From NCBI GenBank assembly GCA_024196135.1, contig JAMQCK010000116.1, positions 1 through 60,712 on the forward strand: a stretch of 60,712 nt of DNA, written 5' to 3'. This DNA is from Pleurotus ostreatus/Saccharomyces cerevisiae fusant (lineage: Eukaryota > Opisthokonta). This document shows, piece by piece, positions 60,144 through 60,712 of the stretch. Position 1 is the first letter of the stretch. The number at the start of each line of letters is the position of its first letter. The notes beneath the pieces are model-generated. The model was not told the DNA's origin. It searched no databases and saw only the letters and a program-made list of their open reading frames with translations. The translations under genes were made by a program, and so were the position numbers.

Positions 60144-60712
60144 CACAGAAAACCAGGGAGACTACGCTTCCTAACCTTCGATATCTCTAGTCTGCAGTGT
60201 TACCCACCCGCAGCGACCGACCGAGGATAGCAGAGAGCTCTTCGGCGCCTGATCACGAGTCTGCGCGTCGTCGATGACATCCTGCGAGTCCTTTGGCAGG
60301 CCCTACTATATTCAGTAGCAGCGCTCTCCGCGCCCCAAGCCTTCGGTCCGCTTGCCGCACTGCGACAATGTTCTAGATAATCGTTGGGGCTCGGACAAGC
60401 CTTCCTGCTGCTCGCCGTCATGCGGAGACACGCAGAGTACTGCTTCGGCAGGATTCGAACCATCAACGTGACCACACGTGACTTCGGCTCCGAGCGCGTG
60501 TCGCTCGGACATCGCCGAGTTGAACCTCGAACCGAGTGTCGGCGCCGGCGAACGCTGTCCACCTCGGTGAGGGATTTACGCCCCGTGTATTGTCGGTCCA
60601 GAACGCGTCCTCCCCGCCGCAACGGCCTCTGAGCCCGCGCCGCGCGCAAGGGAACCGGTGGAGCCCAGGCAGGCACTGCTCTGGTAAACATCAACAAGTG
60701 TGGAATCGCGCC
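60144..60712. other. Right-edge region without a supported gene
   Basis: A long minus-strand frame (60200-60697) has no ATG at its start and is Arg-rich without a motif. A GGTTCGAATCC word lies on the minus strand (60451-60461), but no tRNA structure surrounds it. The sequence is cut at the window end. Confidence 0.45.

Noticed and set aside
60451..60461. GGTTCGAATCC word on the minus strand, resembling a tRNA B box
   Set aside because: No A box lies at the right distance, the T-stem does not pair (GATGG against CCTGC), and no acceptor stem can be drawn.

Overview
The window is nuclear DNA from a basidiomycete fungus, most likely an Agaricomycete and possibly a polypore. The signs are dense genes on both strands, many introns of about 46-60 bp with GTRNGY donors and CTNAY-like branch sites, exons of 11-28 bp, and lineage-typical families (two DUF6535 membrane proteins, a fungal seven-helix membrane protein, a sedolisin). 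The order assignment is inference. No prokaryotic, viral or CRISPR feature was seen.

Layout, left to right. 0-5.5 kb: a C2H2 zinc-finger protein, complex I subunit NDUFB9 and Pol I factor RRN3. 5.5-7.2 kb: poor in recognisable genes, with a 21-bp perfect inverted repeat around a weak two-exon ORF. 7.2-12 kb: THOC3/Tex1 and an intronless Btz/MLN51-like protein. 12.3-15.7 kb: an epoxide hydrolase and MTD1. 15.8-20.9 kb: ORM1, divergent from a virilizer-domain protein. 21-29.2 kb: UTP13, eIF3m, TIP41 and dynein light intermediate chain. 29.4-37 kb: two tandem DUF6535 paralogues. 37.3-39.8 kb: a GH5 glycosidase of the glucocerebrosidase/sterylglucosidase type. 39.8-46 kb: a seven-helix protein, a DUF2009/UPF0652 protein and a STIMATE-family protein. 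46-53 kb: SEC18, the PP1 inhibitor-2/Glc8 homologue and a secreted sedolisin. 53.2-57.4 kb: a Tls1/C9orf78-type splicing protein and two unknown disordered proteins. 57.4-60.7 kb: mostly non-coding, with two short-palindrome blocks, an AT-hook ORF and no recognised gene at the right edge.

Most genes are conserved housekeeping genes. RNA metabolism is heavily represented: RRN3 (rRNA transcription), UTP13 (rRNA processing), THOC3 (mRNA export), Btz (exon junction complex), virilizer (m6A writer scaffold), Tls1-like (splicing) and eIF3m (translation). This is a chance or weak cluster, not an operon. Lipid genes (ORM1, GH5) and trafficking genes (SEC18, dynein LIC) are scattered among them. Several pairs share short divergent promoters: SEC18/STIMATE 91 bp, TIP41/dynein LIC 80 bp, ORM1/virilizer 183 bp.

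Exon joins were made by eye from splice signals and reading frame. Family names come from recognised conserved motifs, not from a search. I did not find a clearly new biological system. The best leads are the tandem DUF6535 pair, the shared promoter motif at 8.96 and 13.89 kb, the palindromic blocks near 58.8 kb, and the unknown microexon gene at 54.7-56.3 kb.
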